Both the position numbers and the translations under genes were made by a program. This document shows positions 44,732 to 54,038 of a DNA stretch of 64,000 bases, one piece after another. The DNA comes from Bacillus dicomae (lineage in GTDB: Bacteria > Bacillota > Bacilli > Bacillales > Bacillaceae_G). The notes under the pieces are model-generated. The model did no database searches. It was not told where the DNA came from and saw nothing but the letters and a program-made list of their open reading frames with translations. The stretch is from positions 62,001-126,000 of the forward strand of contig NZ_VHIV01000005.1 in assembly GCF_006494425.1 (NCBI RefSeq), given 5' to 3'. How positions within the stretch are numbered: position 1 is the first letter of the stretch; each line of letters starts with the position of its first letter.

Positions 44732-45277
44732 TTACGTTTCTGGAATAATTGTAATAGCGATGGTCCGAACCGGAGCCTCAATTTCTTCGTCTGTACTTTG
44801 GCTATTGTAGTATTTAATCATTAATTCGTTAAGTTCGCTTTGAAATTTTCCAAAGTGTTCTTCATCTAGCTTTAATTCTACTACAGAAAAAGTAGCACTA
44901 TCTTCTTGACTGTTTTGTTCCTCTAATTTCTTAAGGTAACTTTGATATTGTGTCATAAGTGATAACTGATAATAGGAAATGTAGTTTAACTTTTCATCAT
45001 CAGATAATCCTTTCCATTCACTGCCTTCAATCTTTGCATCTTCTTCATTGATTGCGTAATATTTTTCAGAAACAGATTTTACCTTTTTTTCTTTAATTAC
45101 ATGGACGATACCAGAATCAACCATAGTTTGTAGCTGTCTATATAGTGTGGCTTGTGGTACATTTTTAATGATTTTTACCATTTCTAATGGTGTTAGCCCA
45201 TTTTCCTTATTTCTCATTAACACTTGGCAAATTTTCATTCTTACTGGATGCATTAAAATTTCAACTTTATTACTCAT
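44732..45277 (-). CDS. Winged-helix (ArsR-like) regulator with effector domain
   Basis: A 181-residue regulator. The N-terminal 80 residues form a winged helix (NGLTPLEMVKIIKNVPQATLYRQLQTMVDSGIVHV), and the rest is an acidic helical domain (SDDEKLNYISYYQLSLMTQY). It resembles Bacillus ArsR-type or PadR-like regulators that control adjacent ABC genes. It is divergent from a PLDc_N/ABC operon, with palindromic sites between. ATG follows AAGGTGAGCGA. Confidence 0.85.
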   Translation of the reverse strand: MSNKVEILMHPVRMKICQVLMRNKENGLTPLEMVKIIKNVPQATLYRQLQTMVDSGIVHVIKEKKVKSVSEKYYAINEEDAKIEGSEWKGLSDDEKLNYISYYQLSLMTQYQSYLKKLEEQNSQEDSATFSVVELKLDEEHFGKFQSELNELMIKYYNSQSTDEEIEAPVRTIAITIIPET

Positions 45278-45305
45278 TCGCTCACCTTATTTATTATGTA
45301 TTTTT

Positions 45306-45379
45306 ATTCTCATTATAAATAATGAGAATAATGTTTGCAATTCATTCGTTTATGATTTATCATTATCAATAATGAGAAT
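45306..45379. promoter_or_regulatory. Two candidate operators in the winged-helix/ABC divergent promoter
   Basis: 45306-45329 is a perfect palindrome with arms ATTCTCATTAT and ATAATGAGAAT. A second, partly degenerate site (CATTAT, CA, ATAATGAGAAT) occupies about 45361-45379. They likely bind the divergent regulator. Confidence 0.7.
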
Positions 45380-45402
45380 GAAATTAGGGAGGAATGACAA
45401 TA

Positions 45403-45642
45403 ATGCAACTACATTATGGATTGAATGATCTTAAAGACATTGATATTATGACTTTTCTACCCATTATATTGCCAGTTATTGCAGTGGGGGCACTTTTAGT
45501 TTTTATTGCATTCATTGATTTATACAGACATAGAAAAACAAGAAAAAATGTAATTGTATGGACGTTCATTATTCTTTTCGTTAATGTATTGGGACCTATT
45601 TTGTACTTTGTTATAGGGAGAAAGGAGAGTGAGAAATTATGA
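45403..45642 (+). CDS. PLDc_N-domain small membrane protein
   Basis: A 79-residue protein with two membrane helices; the second ends VLGPILYFVIGRKE, the signature of the PLDc_N (phospholipase D nuclease N-terminal) domain. Such free-standing domains occur next to ABC exporters. ATG at 45403 is 11 bases after GGGAGG; an ATG at 45394 is too close. It overlaps the ATPase gene by 4 bp. Confidence 0.78.
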   Translation: MQLHYGLNDLKDIDIMTFLPIILPVIAVGALLVFIAFIDLYRHRKTRKNVIVWTFIILFVNVLGPILYFVIGRKESEKL

Positions 45643-46544
45643 AATTAGAGATTAAAAATGTAACAAAAGTTTTTAAAAGAAAAATTGCGGTTAATAATTT
45701 CTCGATGGAACTGCAAGCGGGGGAATGCGTCGGATTAATTGGACCAAACGGAGCAGGAAAATCTACATTAATAAAAGTAATTTCGGATATTATTCATCCA
45801 ACTGCTGGGGAAGTTTTATTGAATGGGATAAAAATATCAAAAATGAAAAGTGAAATTGGTTATTTACCGCAATATCCTAATTTTTTTCATTGGATGACAG
45901 CGAGAGAAACACTTACGTTTATGGGCCAACTTTCGGGATTAAAAAAAGAAGAATTGTCAAAGTCGATTCCAAAGATTTTGGAGAAAGTTGGACTAAGGGG
46001 TGAAGAAAACGCAAAGGTTAGTACATTTTCTGGTGGAATGAAACAACGACTTGGTATTGCACAAGCATTATTGCATAAACCTTCGCTTATTGTCATGGAT
46101 GAACCGGTATCCGCATTAGATCCGATCGGCCGGCGAGAAGTATTGAATCTGATTGAAGAAATAAAAAAAGATACAACCATTTTATTATCAACCCATATAT
46201 TAAGCGATGCAGAAGAAATCTGTGAACGATTTGTCATTATAAAAGATGGAACAAAAATAGAAGACACAACGATTACGGAACTTTTACACCGTAATAGTGA
46301 AAATAAATTGATTATTGAAATAACAACTAAAGATCAAAAGTGGATTGAAGTTGTAAAAAAATTACCGTATGTGAAGGACGTAGAAGTGGTTGGGCTTAAA
46401 ATCAAAGTGAAGGTTGAAAGTATCGAAATAAATAAAAATATGTTACTACAAAATGCACTTGAACATAAAGTGAACATCGTTAAATTTGAAATGAGCAACG
46501 ATACATTAGAAGAAATTTTCTTGAAATTGGTGGTGCAAAAATGA
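45639..46544 (+). CDS. ABC transporter ATP-binding protein
   Basis: A 301-residue ATPase. Walker A GPNGAGKSTL, signature TFSGGMKQRL, Walker B LIVMDEPVSALDP, switch His in STHILSDAEE. The C-terminal 85 residues form an extra domain as in bacitracin or lantibiotic-type and NatA-like exporters. Overlaps both its neighbours by 4 bp, so it is part of one coupled operon. Confidence 0.92.
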   Translation: MKLEIKNVTKVFKRKIAVNNFSMELQAGECVGLIGPNGAGKSTLIKVISDIIHPTAGEVLLNGIKISKMKSEIGYLPQYPNFFHWMTARETLTFMGQLSGLKKEELSKSIPKILEKVGLRGEENAKVSTFSGGMKQRLGIAQALLHKPSLIVMDEPVSALDPIGRREVLNLIEEIKKDTTILLSTHILSDAEEICERFVIIKDGTKIEDTTITELLHRNSENKLIIEITTKDQKWIEVVKKLPYVKDVEVVGLKIKVKVESIEINKNMLLQNALEHKVNIVKFEMSNDTLEEIFLKLVVQK

Positions 46545-47329
46545 ATAACTCAATGGTATTGATAAAAAAAGAATGTGTTCAAATGTTACGTGATTTCAAG
46601 ATCATTTGGCTACCAATTGTTTTTATATTTTTAGGCGCAACACAACCGATAGTAACTCATTATTTGCCATCAATTTTAGAAGCAATAGGTGGGGGACAGG
46701 GAATTACTATTGATCCGAATATGGCAGCGCAACAAGGGGGGGAAGTATTAGCGAGTACTTTGGGATCTCAGTTTGATCAGCTTGGACTTATGATTCTAGT
46801 GATTTCTATGATGGGTACTATTCAAACAGATAAAGCAAATGGTATGTTGGCTTTTATTTTAACAAGACCCGTTACTGTTACTTCATATATAGGCGGAAAA
46901 ATAGTGTCGAACTATTTAATGGTAGCGTTTAGTGTAACAATTGGATACGTTACTTCTTATCTATATGTAAATTATCTTTTTACTGCTGTTCCATTTGCAC
47001 AACTAATTACTGGATTACTATTTTATCTAATTTGGGTTCTTTTTATCGTATCTTTCACAACGATGATAAGTGCTATTTTTCATAGTCAAGGTATGATTGC
47101 GTTAATTTCAATTGTTTTCCTTTTAGCCTGTAGAGTAATCGTCGGTTTGAATCCGATAATCGATCAGCTTAATCCAGCTAGTATGAGTAAGTATGCAATG
47201 GAAACGTTAGTCACGGGGGGCGTAAATTCAAATGCAATAATTACTGTATTACTAACTATAGTTTGGATTTTATTGACACTCTTCGTAACGTATTATTGGA
47301 TTGCGAATAAAAAGTTTCATGATGAATAA
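46541..47329 (+). CDS. ABC-2-type transporter permease
   Basis: A 262-residue membrane protein with six helices. An N-terminal KKECVQMLRDFKIIWLPIVF is typical of ABC-2 permeases, and KANGMLAFILTRPVT is the family coupling segment. It forms an exporter with the preceding ATPase. Substrate unknown; the winged-helix regulator suggests inducible expression. Confidence 0.9.
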   Translation: MNNSMVLIKKECVQMLRDFKIIWLPIVFIFLGATQPIVTHYLPSILEAIGGGQGITIDPNMAAQQGGEVLASTLGSQFDQLGLMILVISMMGTIQTDKANGMLAFILTRPVTVTSYIGGKIVSNYLMVAFSVTIGYVTSYLYVNYLFTAVPFAQLITGLLFYLIWVLFIVSFTTMISAIFHSQGMIALISIVFLLACRVIVGLNPIIDQLNPASMSKYAMETLVTGGVNSNAIITVLLTIVWILLTLFVTYYWIANKKFHDE

Positions 47330-47370
47330 CCGTGATGAGGGTAATAGATTCAAATAAAACACCCCAATAA

Positions 47371-47400
47371 GAAAAAGCTTCCACTACTGTGGAAGCTTCT
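47371..47400. terminator. Bidirectional terminator
   Basis: Stem AAGCTTCCAC / GTGGAAGCTT with A/T flanks. It overlaps the stop codon of the serine hydrolase gene. Confidence 0.85.
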
Positions 47401-48643
47401 CTAAATGATGGGTAATATCAACATACATATTTGAGTATGTTGAATGTATGTCATTACTTGGCGTAGCGTTAGAAGAGAAGTGGACAATTACCATATTCGC
47501 TTTCGGGTCGATGTAAAGTGTTTGTCCGTAACTACCTAACACTTCAAAAGCACCTTGTTCATTGTGCGGAATCCACCATTGATTATGATAAGAAATGGAA
47601 GCTCCAGGGCCGACTGCAAGTTCACCTTCTTGGACATTTTTTATATCTTCAGTAATAGAAGAAGGGAGAATTTGTTTTCCGTTATATTCCCCGTTGTTTA
47701 ATAATAATTGTCCGAATCTCGCCATATCTCTAGCAGTTGCATTTAAACCAGCGCTAGCTTGTTCTACTTTCGTTTCATCTGTAACGTAATACGCGTTTTC
47801 TTCCATACCAATTTGAGACCATATGCGCTCACTAACGTTTTCAGCTAATGATTTACCTGTGATAGTTCGAATAACCCAAGCGAGTGTTTCTGCTGATCCG
47901 TTATCGTAAGAAAAATCGGAACCAGGCGGTGCTGTTTCTACTGCTTCTCGTAACATATCATAAATTTTCATCGGGCCGTCGTAGTTTTTACCTCGAGGTA
48001 AAATGTTGCTCGCTAAATATAGTTGTGCATCTTGATTTTCTAACGCTGGATGTTCATATCCGTGAGTAGGGTACTCTACAGACACTTGCATGTCCATTAA
48101 TTGCTGAAGTGTGGCTCTGCCGAACGGTGTATTGTTTAATTCTTTTATATAAGTGTCAGCTGTTTTTTCTAAGTCAATGCGGTTTTCTTCAGCGAGAGAT
48201 TGTATTATTGCCCCAGTAAAGACCTTTGCTAATGACGCCATGCCATGAGGTTCACTCTCGTTATATCCATTGAAATATCGTTCATATACAAGTTGTCCGT
48301 TATGTACAACGACAAAAGCATCCGTTTTGTTATCGTCTAAAAGTTTTTTTAGAGGAGTTGTATTTCCAAATCTACGCTCCACAGCAAAATCGTCTAAGTT
48401 TTGTAACGCGGTAGAGAAGTGGAAAACTTGATTCGGGTTATTATTTACCTCGTTAATTAAAGTGAATTCTTTCATATGTGTATACGACCAACGTAAGTAC
48501 GGATCATCTAACCAATTTTTTTTCGTCACGTTATTTTTCGATGGGATTGTTTTATTATGTTTGAAGTATGAAAAACCGAGCCCTGTAATTACAAATATAA
48601 ATGTAAGTATAAGTAAGAGTAGGGGAGATTTTTTAAGTTTCAT
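47384..48643 (-). CDS. Membrane-anchored beta-lactamase-fold serine hydrolase
   Basis: A 419-residue protein of the class C beta-lactamase/penicillin-binding fold. N-terminal transmembrane anchor about 7-27. The catalytic motifs are SLAK (Ser137, Lys140) and YDN (Tyr246). The third KTG-like motif is not obvious (HNQWW region), so it may be an esterase or peptidase rather than a beta-lactamase. Extracellular catalytic domain expected. ATG follows AAGGAGGGACCGAT. Confidence 0.85.
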   Translation of the reverse strand: MKLKKSPLLLLILTFIFVITGLGFSYFKHNKTIPSKNNVTKKNWLDDPYLRWSYTHMKEFTLINEVNNNPNQVFHFSTALQNLDDFAVERRFGNTTPLKKLLDDNKTDAFVVVHNGQLVYERYFNGYNESEPHGMASLAKVFTGAIIQSLAEENRIDLEKTADTYIKELNNTPFGRATLQQLMDMQVSVEYPTHGYEHPALENQDAQLYLASNILPRGKNYDGPMKIYDMLREAVETAPPGSDFSYDNGSAETLAWVIRTITGKSLAENVSERIWSQIGMEENAYYVTDETKVEQASAGLNATARDMARFGQLLLNNGEYNGKQILPSSITEDIKNVQEGELAVGPGASISYHNQWWIPHNEQGAFEVLGSYGQTLYIDPKANMVIVHFSSNATPSNDIHSTYSNMYVDITHHLEKLPQ

Positions 48644-48701
48644 ATCGGTCCCTCCTTTTTATTTCTATTATCAGTATACGCTTCTATTGAAAGAAATACA
48701 A

Positions 48702-48739
48702 AATAAGGAAAGTAAACGGGGAAGTTTACTTTCCTTATT
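48702..48739 (-). terminator. Terminator of the MarR/MFS operon
   Basis: Perfect 16-bp arms AATAAGGAAAGTAAAC / GTTTACTTTCCTTATT around GGGGAA; read from the minus strand a T-rich stretch follows. Confidence 0.8.
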
Positions 48740-48743
48740 CATA

Positions 48744-49943
48744 TTAAGCGGAAACTTTTCCGTCTGTATGTTGTTTCTTGAATTTTTGTTTTCGTCCATG
48801 TAATCCATAATAGAGAAGTAAAGTGAACGCAACGATAATAGATGCGATGAAATACATATTATGGTAACTTGATTGCGCTGCGACGATACCTAAAATGAAT
48901 GAACCAAAACCGAGACCACTATCAAAGAATGAGAAGTACGTAGCTGTCGCAGAACCACGTCGATGGTTTGCAGCGGCAGAGATTGCAATCGTTTGGAAAC
49001 TTGGAATTAATGTTCCGTAACCTAAACCGATTAACATACCTGCGCCAAGGAACCAAAATGAAGTTTGCGCTTGGCTTAAAATGAACATACCAATTGTGAA
49101 AATAATGATAGCTGGGTAAATAAGTACATTTTCACCGAAGCGATCAAAAATCTTTCCTGTAAATGGACGAGAAATTACAACAACAAGTGCGTATAAAACA
49201 AAGAAGTAACTAGCAACTTCTCCTAAGCCGAGCTCTTTCGCATAAATAGGAATAAAGGATAAAATACCACTATAAGAAAAGGCTAAAACAAATCCTGTCA
49301 GAGCAATTGGAATAGAGGCAGGTTCAAGTAAGTCTTTCCATTTCATTTTTTCTCGTTTTTGTTTGCTTACTGGTACTTCATGCGGAATATTTACAAGTAG
49401 TCCTAATAAAAACGCAAGCAATGAAAATACGGAACAAACGATAAATAGTACAGTAAATGAAAAATGAGAAATAATTGTTAAACCTAAAAAAGGACCAATT
49501 ACCATCGGCAGACTCATGAATACGCCGAAATAGGCAAGTGCTTCGCCTCTTCTATGAGCTGGCGCAACATCTGTGACAATCGTACCAGTTGCAGTTGTTG
49601 CCATGCCGAACCCAATACCATGTAAGAAGCGAAGGGCAAGTAACAAAAATAAACTTTGCGCACCGAAATACATAACGGTAGCAGCTAAAAATAATGAAAG
49701 TGAAATAAATAAAATTTTCTTTCTCCCTAATTCATCGAGCCATTTTCCTGTAAATGGTCTACATAAAACAGATGAAATAAGAAAAACAGTTGCAACTAAA
49801 CCAATTTCCTCAGGTTTTCCTTTTAGGCCGTCTATTACATAGACAGGTAGAGTAGTCATAAGCATATAAAATGTTAAGAAGAGAAATAGACTACTAAAAC
49901 AAGTTCCGAGGAAATCCTTCGTCCAAAGTTTTTCACTTTGCAT
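48744..49943 (-). CDS. MFS drug-efflux-type transporter
   Basis: A 399-residue transporter with 12 helices. The loop 2-3 motif reads GKWLDELGRKKILF (family motif A) and loop 8-9 is GKIFDRFGENVLIY. It resembles multidrug or metabolite exporters of the major facilitator superfamily. The ATG at 49943 lies 6 bases after GGAGGG; the ATG at 49949 is too close. The MarR gene upstream on the same strand probably regulates it. Confidence 0.88.
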   Translation of the reverse strand: MQSEKLWTKDFLGTCFSSLFLFLTFYMLMTTLPVYVIDGLKGKPEEIGLVATVFLISSVLCRPFTGKWLDELGRKKILFISLSLFLAATVMYFGAQSLFLLLALRFLHGIGFGMATTATGTIVTDVAPAHRRGEALAYFGVFMSLPMVIGPFLGLTIISHFSFTVLFIVCSVFSLLAFLLGLLVNIPHEVPVSKQKREKMKWKDLLEPASIPIALTGFVLAFSYSGILSFIPIYAKELGLGEVASYFFVLYALVVVISRPFTGKIFDRFGENVLIYPAIIIFTIGMFILSQAQTSFWFLGAGMLIGLGYGTLIPSFQTIAISAAANHRRGSATATYFSFFDSGLGFGSFILGIVAAQSSYHNMYFIASIIVAFTLLLYYGLHGRKQKFKKQHTDGKVSA

Positions 49944-49958
49944 CGTCATCCCTCCAAT

Positions 49959-50375
49959 TTAATCTAAGTTTTTAATAATTTGTTGTAACACTTGAAATGC
50001 TTGATGTAAATCATCTTCGCTAATACCTTCTAGCGTCTTCTCTTCGAAAGTATCAACTTCTTCTTGCCATACCGGAATCATTTTTATCGCTGTTTCTGAT
50101 AAAGAAATGAGCTTCTCACGGCGATCTTTGCCTTCAGTACGAATAATCCATCCCATCGTTTCCATACGTGTTAACGTACGAGTCATCGTTGGTGATTCAA
50201 CATTTAAATACTGACATAATTCTGTTTGCGTACAAGAACCAGTTTGGTTAATGCGAAAAATAACAGCCCATTGCGCACTAAATAACCCAGTGGGAGATAC
50301 GCGTTCATTAAATTTCTTCGTAAACTTGCGAGAAGTCTGGCTGACAATGTGAAAAAAATGTTGTTTTTCGTCCAT
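49959..50375 (-). CDS. MarR-family regulator
   Basis: A 138-residue winged-helix regulator (SCTQTELCQYLNVESPTMTRTLTRMETMGWIIRTEGKDRREKL). The conserved D-R-R wing is intact. It lies 15 bp before the MFS gene in one operon, the usual arrangement for drug efflux control. ATG at 50375 follows AAAGGATCAACATAC. A TAGTTA/TAACTA inverted repeat upstream is its likely operator. Confidence 0.92.
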   Translation of the reverse strand: MDEKQHFFHIVSQTSRKFTKKFNERVSPTGLFSAQWAVIFRINQTGSCTQTELCQYLNVESPTMTRTLTRMETMGWIIRTEGKDRREKLISLSETAIKMIPVWQEEVDTFEEKTLEGISEDDLHQAFQVLQQIIKNLD

Positions 50376-50394
50376 GTATGTTGATCCTTTCAAA

Positions 50395-50414
50395 TTAGTT
50401 ACCTAGCTAACTAT
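50395..50414. promoter_or_regulatory. Candidate MarR operator
   Basis: TAGTTA (50396-50401) and TAACTA (50408-50413) flank CCTAGC, just upstream of the MarR start codon; the sequence matches the TAGTTA/TAACTA-type MarR sites. Confidence 0.6.
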
Positions 50415-50565
50415 ATACTTTTTTATAATAATTGTCTAGTAATAGACATGTTGATTTATGTAAAAATTTCGTATAGGTTTTATGTTGCGAACGTATATTC
50501 TGCGTGCTATTCTTTAAGTAAGTAAAGAATTTTCTTTCTATTTAAAAAGAATGGGGGAACTTGTG

Positions 50566-51462
50566 ATGATTAAGCCTGCAACAATGGAGTTTGTTTCACT
50601 ATCGAACGGAGAAACGATTGCGTATCAGGAAGTTGGAAGGCAAAATGAAGAAATTCTTGTACTCATTCACGGGAACATGACATCGTCACAACACTGGGAC
50701 TTAGTAATTGAAAAGCTGCAAGATCAATACCATATTTACGCTCTTGATTTAAGAGGATTTGGACAATCAACATATAATAAGTCGATAGATTCAATACAAG
50801 ACTTTGCAGAAGATGTAAAATTAGTTATCGATCAATTAAAACTAGAGAAATTTTCATTAATGGGTTGGTCAATGGGTGGTGGTGTTGCGATGCAATTTAC
50901 AGCGAATCACCCAACGTTTGTCGAAAAATTAATTTTAGTAGAATCAGTAGGAATGAAAGGTTATCCGATTTTCAAAAAAGATATTAACGGGCAACCAATC
51001 GTAACGAGTTTATTAAAAACGAAAGAAGAAATCGCGCAAGATCCTATACAAATCGCTCCAGTGCTAGATGCGATAAAAAATATGAATAAATTATATTACC
51101 GTACAGTATGGAACCTATTAATATATACGCATAATCAACCTGAACCGGACCGTTATGAAAAGTATTTAGATGATATGTTAACGCAACGTAATTTCGTAGA
51201 TGTGAATTATGCGCTCATTACATTTAATATTTCAGATGAAAATAATGGGGTTGTAGAGGGAAGTAAACAAATTCATTGTATTAAAGCGCCAACACTCGTT
51301 ATACAAGGTGACAGAGATTACGTCGTACCGCAAGTAGTCGGCGAAGAATTAGCGAAACATTTGCCGAATGCAGAATTAAAAGTGCTAGAAAATTGTGGGC
51401 ATTCTCCGTTTATTGATTGTTTAGATGAATTTATAAAACATGTAGAGGACTGGTTAGAATAG
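50566..51462 (+). CDS. phaZ: Alpha/beta hydrolase, probable intracellular PHB depolymerase
   Basis: A 298-residue cytoplasmic hydrolase. It has the oxyanion segment LIHGNMTSSQHWD, the nucleophile Ser102 in GWSMGGG, the acid in QGDRDYVVPQ and His in NCGHSPFID. The GWSMG lipase box with Trp next to the serine resembles the intracellular poly-3-hydroxybutyrate depolymerase of B. thuringiensis. That link is by recall and not verified. The ribosome site is GGGGGAA, before ATG 50566; the ATG at 50551 is upstream of it. Confidence 0.75.
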   Translation: MIKPATMEFVSLSNGETIAYQEVGRQNEEILVLIHGNMTSSQHWDLVIEKLQDQYHIYALDLRGFGQSTYNKSIDSIQDFAEDVKLVIDQLKLEKFSLMGWSMGGGVAMQFTANHPTFVEKLILVESVGMKGYPIFKKDINGQPIVTSLLKTKEEIAQDPIQIAPVLDAIKNMNKLYYRTVWNLLIYTHNQPEPDRYEKYLDDMLTQRNFVDVNYALITFNISDENNGVVEGSKQIHCIKAPTLVIQGDRDYVVPQVVGEELAKHLPNAELKVLENCGHSPFIDCLDEFIKHVEDWLE

Positions 51463-51529
51463 AAATAATCCCCGAAATGAACAGTATTGCATATACTATA
51501 ACATTTGTATGTTTAAGGGGGGATTATCA

Positions 51530-51763
51530 ATGCATCAACCATTCTTCATCGCTTATTCGCCATATAGTCATTACCCATATACAAAAATGATGATAAACCC
51601 GCTGTATATGCAAGTTTCGCCAGCTGTAGTTCCTTTACAAATGCAATATACGCAACAACCAATCGTTAGCGCACAGCAATACGCATATGGAACTGCATTT
51701 TATAAAAATCCGTATTTTAAGCAATTCCATAACAACGTGAAAGCACAAGTTTGGGAAGGATAA
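51530..51763 (+). CDS. Tyr/Gln/Pro-rich small protein, possibly spore coat
   Basis: A 77-residue protein rich in Tyr, Pro, Gln and His, beginning MHQPFFIAYSPYSHYPYTKM. Composition like this is frequent in Bacillus spore coat proteins, but no motif proves it. ATG at 51530 follows AAGGGGGGATTATCA, a strong site. It stands between the PHB-depolymerase-like gene and its own terminator. Confidence 0.62.
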   Translation: MHQPFFIAYSPYSHYPYTKMMINPLYMQVSPAVVPLQMQYTQQPIVSAQQYAYGTAFYKNPYFKQFHNNVKAQVWEG

Positions 51764-51799
51764 GAAGCGAAAAGATTCATTCTTTTCGCTTCTTTTTTT
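51764..51799 (+). terminator. Terminator
   Basis: Stem GAAGCGAAAAGA / TCTTTTCGCTTC followed by T7. Confidence 0.93.
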
Positions 51800-51878
51800 A
51801 TTACGAATATTCGTACACGCATTTGCAGAAACAGTTTATAATGAAAGGTGGAAAGCGTGAGAAGGAGAGGGAAAGGGA

Positions 51879-53075
51879 ATGTCAATGCGTTTTACATTTT
51901 GGATTATGGTTGGGATTGTAGCAATCTCTGGGTTGTCACAAGGTATGCTCTTACCAGCTATTGCAATGATTTTTGAACAAGAAGGGGTTAGTTCAAGTAT
52001 TAATGGTATTCATGCGACGGCATTATACATTGGGATATTAGTTATTTCACCGTTTCTTGAAAAACCGATGCAAAAGTTTGGAATGAAGCCAATTATCGTC
52101 ATTGGTGGGTTTCTCGTTATTATTTCATTATTCTTTTTTACACAAACATTTTCGTTTTGGGTATGGTTTATCCTTAGATTTCTAGTTGGAGTCGGAGATC
52201 ATATGCTTCATGTCGGAACACAAACATGGATTACGACAACGTCAGACCCGAGTAAAATTGGTAGACAAGTATCGATATACGGTGTATTCTTCGGGATCGG
52301 TTTTGCCGTTGGCCCGTATTTAGCAAGCACTGTGCAGTATGGTCTTGCAACGCCGTTTATTATATCTACTATACTTTGTTTAATAGGTTGGCTCCTATTA
52401 CTTCCAACGAAAAATGCATTCCCAGCGCAAGATGAAAGAGAAGTGAAGAGTGAATCATCATTTTCTCGTTATAAACAAGTTGTTGGATTAGGTTGGATTG
52501 CGTTACTAGGACCACTTGCATATGGCGTACTCGAAGCAATGTTAAATAGTAACTTACCAGTATACGCGCTTCGAAAAGGATGGTCTGTTTCAGAAGTATC
52601 CTTCTTATTACCAGCATTTGCAGTTGGGGGCATTATTACACAAATTCCACTCGGTATATTGAGTGATAAATACGGAAGGGACCGTATTTTAACGTGGACG
52701 TTCAGTATAAGTACGGGCATTTTCTTGCTGGCAGCTGTATTTGATCAATATTACTGGATCGTCTTTGCCTGCATGTTGTTAGCGGGTATGGTCATTGGCT
52801 CTTGCTTCTCTTTAGGACTTGGATTTATGACAGATTTATTACCGAGACACTTACTACCAGCAGGTAATATATTATCTGGAATCGCCTTTAGTTTAGGAAG
52901 CATATTGGGACCTGTATTAGGAGGCGTATTTATAGAAAAAATACAGTATACAAGCTTTTTCATTGCGGTTATGATTATAATAGGAATTCTCGCAATGGTA
53001 TATATGATCTACATGAAGAATCAATTCGCATCAAGAAAAATAGAAAGTAGGTTAGGGCATGACAAAACAACCTAA
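51879..53075 (+). CDS. MFS transporter
   Basis: A 398-residue, 12-helix major facilitator. Motif A in loop 2-3 is weak ([17 protein letters not shown]), and loop 8-9 is [15 protein letters not shown] conserved acidic [14 protein letters not shown] segment lies in helix 4. Substrate unknown. ATG follows AAGGAGAGGGAAAGGGA. Its 3' end overlaps the NETI gene by 17 bp, so the two are cotranscribed. Confidence 0.88.
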   Translation: MSMRFTFWIMVGIVAISGLSQGMLLPAIAMIFEQEGVSSSINGIHATALYIGILVISPFLEKPMQKFGMKPIIVIGGFLVIISLFFFTQTFSFWVWFILRFLVGVGDHMLHVGTQTWITTTSDPSKIGRQVSIYGVFFGIGFAVGPYLASTVQYGLATPFIISTILCLIGWLLLLPTKNAFPAQDEREVKSESSFSRYKQVVGLGWIALLGPLAYGVLEAMLNSNLPVYALRKGWSVSEVSFLLPAFAVGGIITQIPLGILSDKYGRDRILTWTFSISTGIFLLAAVFDQYYWIVFACMLLAGMVIGSCFSLGLGFMTDLLPRHLLPAGNILSGIAFSLGSILGPVLGGVFIEKIQYTSFFIAVMIIIGILAMVYMIYMKNQFASRKIESRLGHDKTT

Positions 53076-53259
53076 TAAAAAGAAATTTGAAGTACTTGAA
53101 AATGAAACAATTACAGACTGTTTAGCGCGCATGGAACAAGAAGGATACGCACCGTCTCGTCGCATGGAAGAGCCAATCTTTCATGAAGTGAAGAAAAACG
53201 GCAAAACAGAAGTTGAACCGTGCGGTAGGAAGATTGTTTTTGAGGGGAAATTGAAGTAA
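53059..53259 (+). CDS. NETI motif-containing protein
   Basis: A 66-residue basic/acidic protein containing [21 protein letters not shown], the NETI motif that defines a small Bacillus family of unknown function. It overlaps the MFS gene end and needs no separate promoter. Followed by a strong terminator. Confidence 0.85.
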   Translation: MTKQPNKKKFEVLENETITDCLARMEQEGYAPSRRMEEPIFHEVKKNGKTEVEPCGRKIVFEGKLK

Positions 53260-53319
53260 TACGTTATATAAAAGAATTTGCCTTTGGGTACAAGCAAGAT
53301 AAAAGATATAGTCACATAA

Positions 53320-53356
53320 AAAAACGCTATTGATTCCAATATCAATAGCGTTTTTG
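53320..53356. terminator. Bidirectional terminator
   Basis: Stem AAAAACGCTATTGAT / ATCAATAGCGTTTTT between convergent genes. Confidence 0.93.
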
Positions 53357-53359
53357 TTT

Positions 53360-53788
53360 TTAATAAATATATAGATCAAAATGAATTTCTGCTTGAATGA
53401 AACTAGCAAAGTCAATAATCTCTTTTTGTAAATACATTGCGGGTGATTCGTTATTCTCCACTTGAATCACTACCATAAAAAGAAACTGTAAATCATACTT
53501 CTTCTTGAGATGTTTTAATTGTTCTGTTTTTCCTTCAAGAGATTTTAGAATAACATGCAACTGATCATTTATATTATATGATTCTTGATAGCCAGTGCTT
53601 AAAGTCCAATCCGTCGCTTTTCTATATAGATCTTTTGTGGATACAAGATTCGGATTATCACGTCTTACAACAACATCTCCTTTTTTATAAGTTTGTGTCG
53701 GCTCGATACTTAAGGCCTCGGTAATTGCTTCAACAGGGAATATATCACCCGTTGCACTAAAATAAGCCATAACTTTGGTTTTATCCAG
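53360..53788 (-). CDS. DUF4279 protein, probably starting at CTG
   Basis: A 142-residue protein if started at CTG 53788, which lies 6 bases after GGAGGA. The first ATG (53770) has no ribosome site, and the codons between give MDKTKVMAYFSATGD, matching the usual DUF4279 N-terminus (xKTxVxAYFSxTGD). The rest (TYKKGDVVVRRDNPNL, WTLSTGY) fits DUF4279. Function unknown; related proteins often accompany toxin-immunity or phage-like clusters, though not visibly here. Confidence 0.75.
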   Translation of the reverse strand: MDKTKVMAYFSATGDIFPVEAITEALSIEPTQTYKKGDVVVRRDNPNLVSTKDLYRKATDWTLSTGYQESYNINDQLHVILKSLEGKTEQLKHLKKKYDLQFLFMVVIQVENNESPAMYLQKEIIDFASFIQAEIHFDLYIY

Positions 53789-54038
53789 AACGGTTCCTCC
53801 TCTATTATTAAGATGTTATTTTTATTACATTATAAAAATTTATGAATGTATTTGCTAGAATGTAAATGTGTTTTTTTATTGAATTTTGGCGTTGGTATAT
53901 GAATTATAAAGCTAGATATATACCTTTGTAGGAAAGAACAATGATACAAAAGTAGGATGATTTAAAATGTATTTATTTGTATTATAAAAAAATATATTTA
54001 TGAAAAACCGGAATGTAGGGGAGGGAGGAATATATATC

